8,098 nt of DNA, taken from the NCBI GenBank assembly GCA_013388525.1, contig JACAFA010000186.1, positions 1 through 8,098 on the forward strand, written 5' to 3'. Within the stretch, counting starts at the first letter, position 1, and each line of letters starts with the position of its first letter. Both the position numbers and the translations under genes were made by a program. Below, piece by piece: positions 5,772 through 8,098 of the stretch. The notes under the pieces are model-generated. The model saw only the letters and a program-made list of their open reading frames with translations. It made no database searches and was not told the DNA's origin. This stretch comes from Ignavibacteriaceae bacterium (lineage in GTDB: Bacteria; Bacteroidota; Ignavibacteria; Ignavibacteriales; Ignavibacteriaceae).

Positions 5772-7115
5772 ATGTTATATAATGAAGAGCCATACATTAG
5801 TGTGGGAATACTTACGGACAAAAAGATAAAATTTGAATTGTACGGAGATTTCAGTGTTGTCGGCTCAAAAGATTCTTTCAGCGGAATTTACACTGCTGAA
5901 CTGAAAAACGACAGAATAGTTTGCAAAAGCAGCAAGCATGAAATCGAAGGATTCAACCAAATCGAATTTATACCCGCTGATCCTGTATCTGAATCTTTTC
6001 TTCTGAGGGATGTTGTAATCGGCAATAAGTTTCATTGGGAAAGAAAAGAAAAACAAAGATTTATTTATTCTCTTCTTCTTGTAAAATCCGGTGATCAAAT
6101 CGTTGCAATAAATCATATACCTCTTGAAAGATATTTAACAAGTGTTATTTCTTCTGAAATGAGTGCTAAGAGTTCTATCGAACTGCTAAAAGCTCAGGCT
6201 GTAATTGCAAGAAGCTGGGTGCTTGCCCAGATTGAACGCTCAGAGAAATTAAGAGAAAAACAGGAAACTCACGAATCCTTTCTTGAGCTAAAGGATGAAT
6301 TAATTAAGTGGTATGACAGGGAAGATCATATCCTGTTTGATGTTTGTGCTGATGACCATTGTCAGCGGTTTCAGGGAGTAACTAAAATTATTTCAGATGC
6401 TTCATTTACTGCGATTGAGCAAACTAGAGGAATTGTTTTGTTAAGCGGTGGAGATATTTGTGATACAAGGTATTCAAAATGCTGTGGTGGAGTTACTGAA
6501 TCATTTGAAAACGTGTGGGAACCAGTAAAACATCCTTACTTAATGTCTGTTGTTGATTATAAATTTGAACCGGAAAATTTTAATCTCGATTTTTCTGATG
6601 AAGCGAATTGTAAAAAATGGATTAAAGCGAATCCTGCAGCTTTCTGCAATACAACCGACCGAAAAATACTTTCACATATTCTTGTTGATTATGACAGAGA
6701 AACTAAAAACTTTTTCAGATGGAAAGTTGAATACACCCAAAATGAACTTGCTTCGCTTATAAAGAAAAAAAGCGGAATTGATTTTGGTAATATTATTGAT
6801 TTGGTTCCCGTTGAGCGGGGTGATTCTGCAAGACTTGTCAGGCTGAAAATTGTTGGTTCAAAAAAGACATTAACCGTTGGTAAGGAACTGGAAATCAGGA
6901 GGTTGTTATCCGAGACTCATCTTTATAGTTCTGCTTTTATCGTGGAGAAAATCGGAAAAGATATTCCGGAAAAATTTATACTTTTTGGTGCCGGCTGGGG
7001 TCATGGAGTCGGAATGTGCCAGATTGGAGCTGCAGTTATGGCAGAAATGGGTTATAATTTTGATGAGATTCTTTCGCATTATTTTAAAAATTCAGAGCTG
7101 AAAAAAATTTACTGA
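5772..7115 (+). CDS. SpoIID/LytB family protein (peptidoglycan lytic transglycosylase type), no signal peptide
   Basis: SpoIID of sporulating bacteria cuts denuded glycan strands of the cell wall. This 447-residue protein has the family core: LERYLTSVISSEMSAKSSIE (118-137, with Glu129 at the catalytic position), LLKAQAVIARSW (138-149), the central RYSKCCGGVTESFENVW (233-249), and a C-terminal block with GAGWGHGVGMCQIGA (406-420) running to FDEILSHYF. A cysteine-bearing insert, FDVCADDHC (189-197), plus C237 and C238 may form a metal or redox site. I recall the same insert and the FHWERKE motif (87-93) in a non-sporulating Bacteroidota/Chlorobi subfamily. The N-terminus shows no signal peptide or membrane span, and an in-frame TGA at 5763 rules out an upstream extension. 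The protein therefore appears cytoplasmic, which fits cell-wall fragment handling better than extracellular cleavage. The glycosyltransferase frame starts nine bases after the stop codon. Confidence 0.9.
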   Translation: MLYNEEPYISVGILTDKKIKFELYGDFSVVGSKDSFSGIYTAELKNDRIVCKSSKHEIEGFNQIEFIPADPVSESFLLRDVVIGNKFHWERKEKQRFIYSLLLVKSGDQIVAINHIPLERYLTSVISSEMSAKSSIELLKAQAVIARSWVLAQIERSEKLREKQETHESFLELKDELIKWYDREDHILFDVCADDHCQRFQGVTKIISDASFTAIEQTRGIVLLSGGDICDTRYSKCCGGVTESFENVWEPVKHPYLMSVVDYKFEPENFNLDFSDEANCKKWIKANPAAFCNTTDRKILSHILVDYDRETKNFFRWKVEYTQNELASLIKKKSGIDFGNIIDLVPVERGDSARLVRLKIVGSKKTLTVGKELEIRRLLSETHLYSSAFIVEKIGKDIPEKFILFGAGWGHGVGMCQIGAAVMAEMGYNFDEILSHYFKNSELKKIY

Positions 7116-7124
7116 TTAGTTTTA

Positions 7125-8098
7125 ATGAAGATACTTTATTCCTGCCTGTCAAAAAGCTGGGGTGGTTTGGAAATGTACACTCTGACCTCCATAAAGCAGC
7201 TTTTAATGAGAGATTTTAAAGTTGAGCTTATTTGTTCCGCCGATTAAAGAATTCATATTGAAGCAAATAATTTGGGAATTATGCTGCATCCTTTTAAAGC
7301 TAGTGGTTATTTTCATCCGATTACAATTTTAAAGCTTGCACTTCTTATCAGGCAAAACAATTACTCACTCGTTCACACACAGGCTTCAAAAGATTTGTGG
7401 CTGCTTGTTCCGGCTTTGACTCTGGCAAACAGCAAAATTCCTTTATTCCTTACAAAGCAGGTTGGTTCATTTATTATCAAAAAAGATTTTTTTCATAACC
7501 TTCTCTATAAACGGATTAGGAAAATTTTTTCTATCAGTACAGCAATAAAAAATAATCTCATTGAAACCACTTCAGTTAAGCCTGAAGATATTATCATTTT
7601 GCCAAATGGAATTGATATTCATCGTTTCAATCCTGAGAAAGTCAACAGAAATAAAGTGAGGGAAGAATTTAAGATTACAAAAAATGAAATAGTGATTGGA
7701 ATGCTTGCAAGGTTTACACCGGGAAAAGGTCACGAAGAATTTCTGCTTGCTGCGAAAGAACTAAATATCAATTATAATAATCTGAAATTTTTGATAGTTG
7801 GAGAACCCAGCAGAGGAGAGATTGAATATGCTGATAAAATCAAAAAGCTTGCGGTTGAGTATAACTTGACTAATTTAATTTTTACAGGTTTCAGAAGCGA
7901 TACGCCGGAGGTTCTTGCAGCGATGGATATTTTTGCATTTCCTTCTCATTCAGAAGCTTTCGGTATTGCTCTTGTTGAAGCAATGGCAATGGCAAAACCT
8001 TCGGTTTGTTCAAATACAGAGGGTGTACTTGATATTGCCGTTGATGAGGAAACCTCTTATCTGTTTGAAACTAAAAATGCTGAGGACTTAAAGAAAAA
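7125..8098 (+). pseudogene. GT4-type glycosyltransferase, interrupted by in-frame TAA and cut by right window edge
   Basis: The frame starts at ATG 7125 (MKILYSCLSKSWGGLEMYT, with the Gly-rich loop typical of the N-terminal Rossmann domain) and meets TAA at 7245-7247, codon 41, after LICSAD. Apart from that codon it stays open to the window end in the same frame, about 324 codons, so this is a single nonsense codon, not a frameshift. Downstream features are those of family 1/GT4 enzymes: LPNGIDIHRFNP, IGMLARFTPGKGHEEFL, FLIVGEP, and SEAFGIALVEAMAMAKP with the E-x7-E motif (codons at 7953 and 7977). These enzymes transfer a sugar from a nucleotide donor onto lipid, polysaccharide or other acceptors. 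The next in-frame ATG (7281) would yield a protein lacking the first strand and Gly-rich loop, so it is unlikely to be active. It could be a recent pseudogene or a sequencing error. Position after the SpoIID-like gene suggests a shared envelope role. Confidence 0.8.

Noticed and set aside
6550..7101. Two plus-strand frames of 70 and 74 codons inside the SpoIID-like gene
   Set aside because: They overlap a clearly coding frame with family motifs and have no recognisable features or upstream signals of their own.
7125..8098. Frameshift rather than nonsense codon in the glycosyltransferase
   Set aside because: The distance from ATG 7125 to both glutamate codons of E-x7-E is a multiple of three, and the homologous-looking sequence resumes directly after the TAA in the same frame.

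Overview
The window is AT-rich DNA from a diderm (Gram-negative-type) bacterium. The AlaRS N-terminus, a cytoplasmic-looking SpoIID/LytB protein with paired cysteines and a TonB C-terminal domain all fit the Bacteroidota/Chlorobi/Ignavibacteria group. My best guess is an Ignavibacteria-like lineage. This placement rests on remembered family resemblance, not on a search.

Layout, left to right. (1) 1-758, minus strand: the N-terminal 252 codons of alanyl-tRNA synthetase, cut by the window edge. (2) 837-4130, plus strand: two successive copies of one regulatory module. Each copy has a -24/-12 (sigma-54 type) promoter motif, a short ECF-like sigma-70 family factor, and a membrane-anchored protein with an anti-sigma-like N-terminal domain. 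The sigma factors align without gaps at just over half identical residues, so the module looks duplicated. The membrane partners share about 70 N-terminal residues and the position of their single membrane span (near residue 184), but their ends differ. The first carries a Pro-rich periplasmic linker and a TonB C-terminal domain; the second stops right after the membrane span. (3) 4200-5635, minus strand: an arginase followed, with a 1-base overlap, by a six-helix membrane protein. (4) 5772-8098, plus strand: a SpoIID/LytB family protein and, 9 bases later, a GT4-type glycosyltransferase frame interrupted by an in-frame TAA at codon 41 and cut by the right edge.

The most interesting part is 837-4130. 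The sequence suggests a regulatory cascade: an RpoN-dependent promoter drives an ECF sigma factor, which is translated together with its membrane-bound antagonist. In the first copy the antagonist is fused to a TonB energy-transduction domain. That would let one polypeptide span from the cytoplasmic sigma factor to the periplasmic face of outer-membrane receptors. No TonB-dependent receptor, ExbB/ExbD or RpoN activator lies in the window, so the signal and regulon are unknown.

All intergenic stretches are under 200 bases. No tRNA, rRNA, CRISPR array, insertion sequence or riboswitch was recognised.
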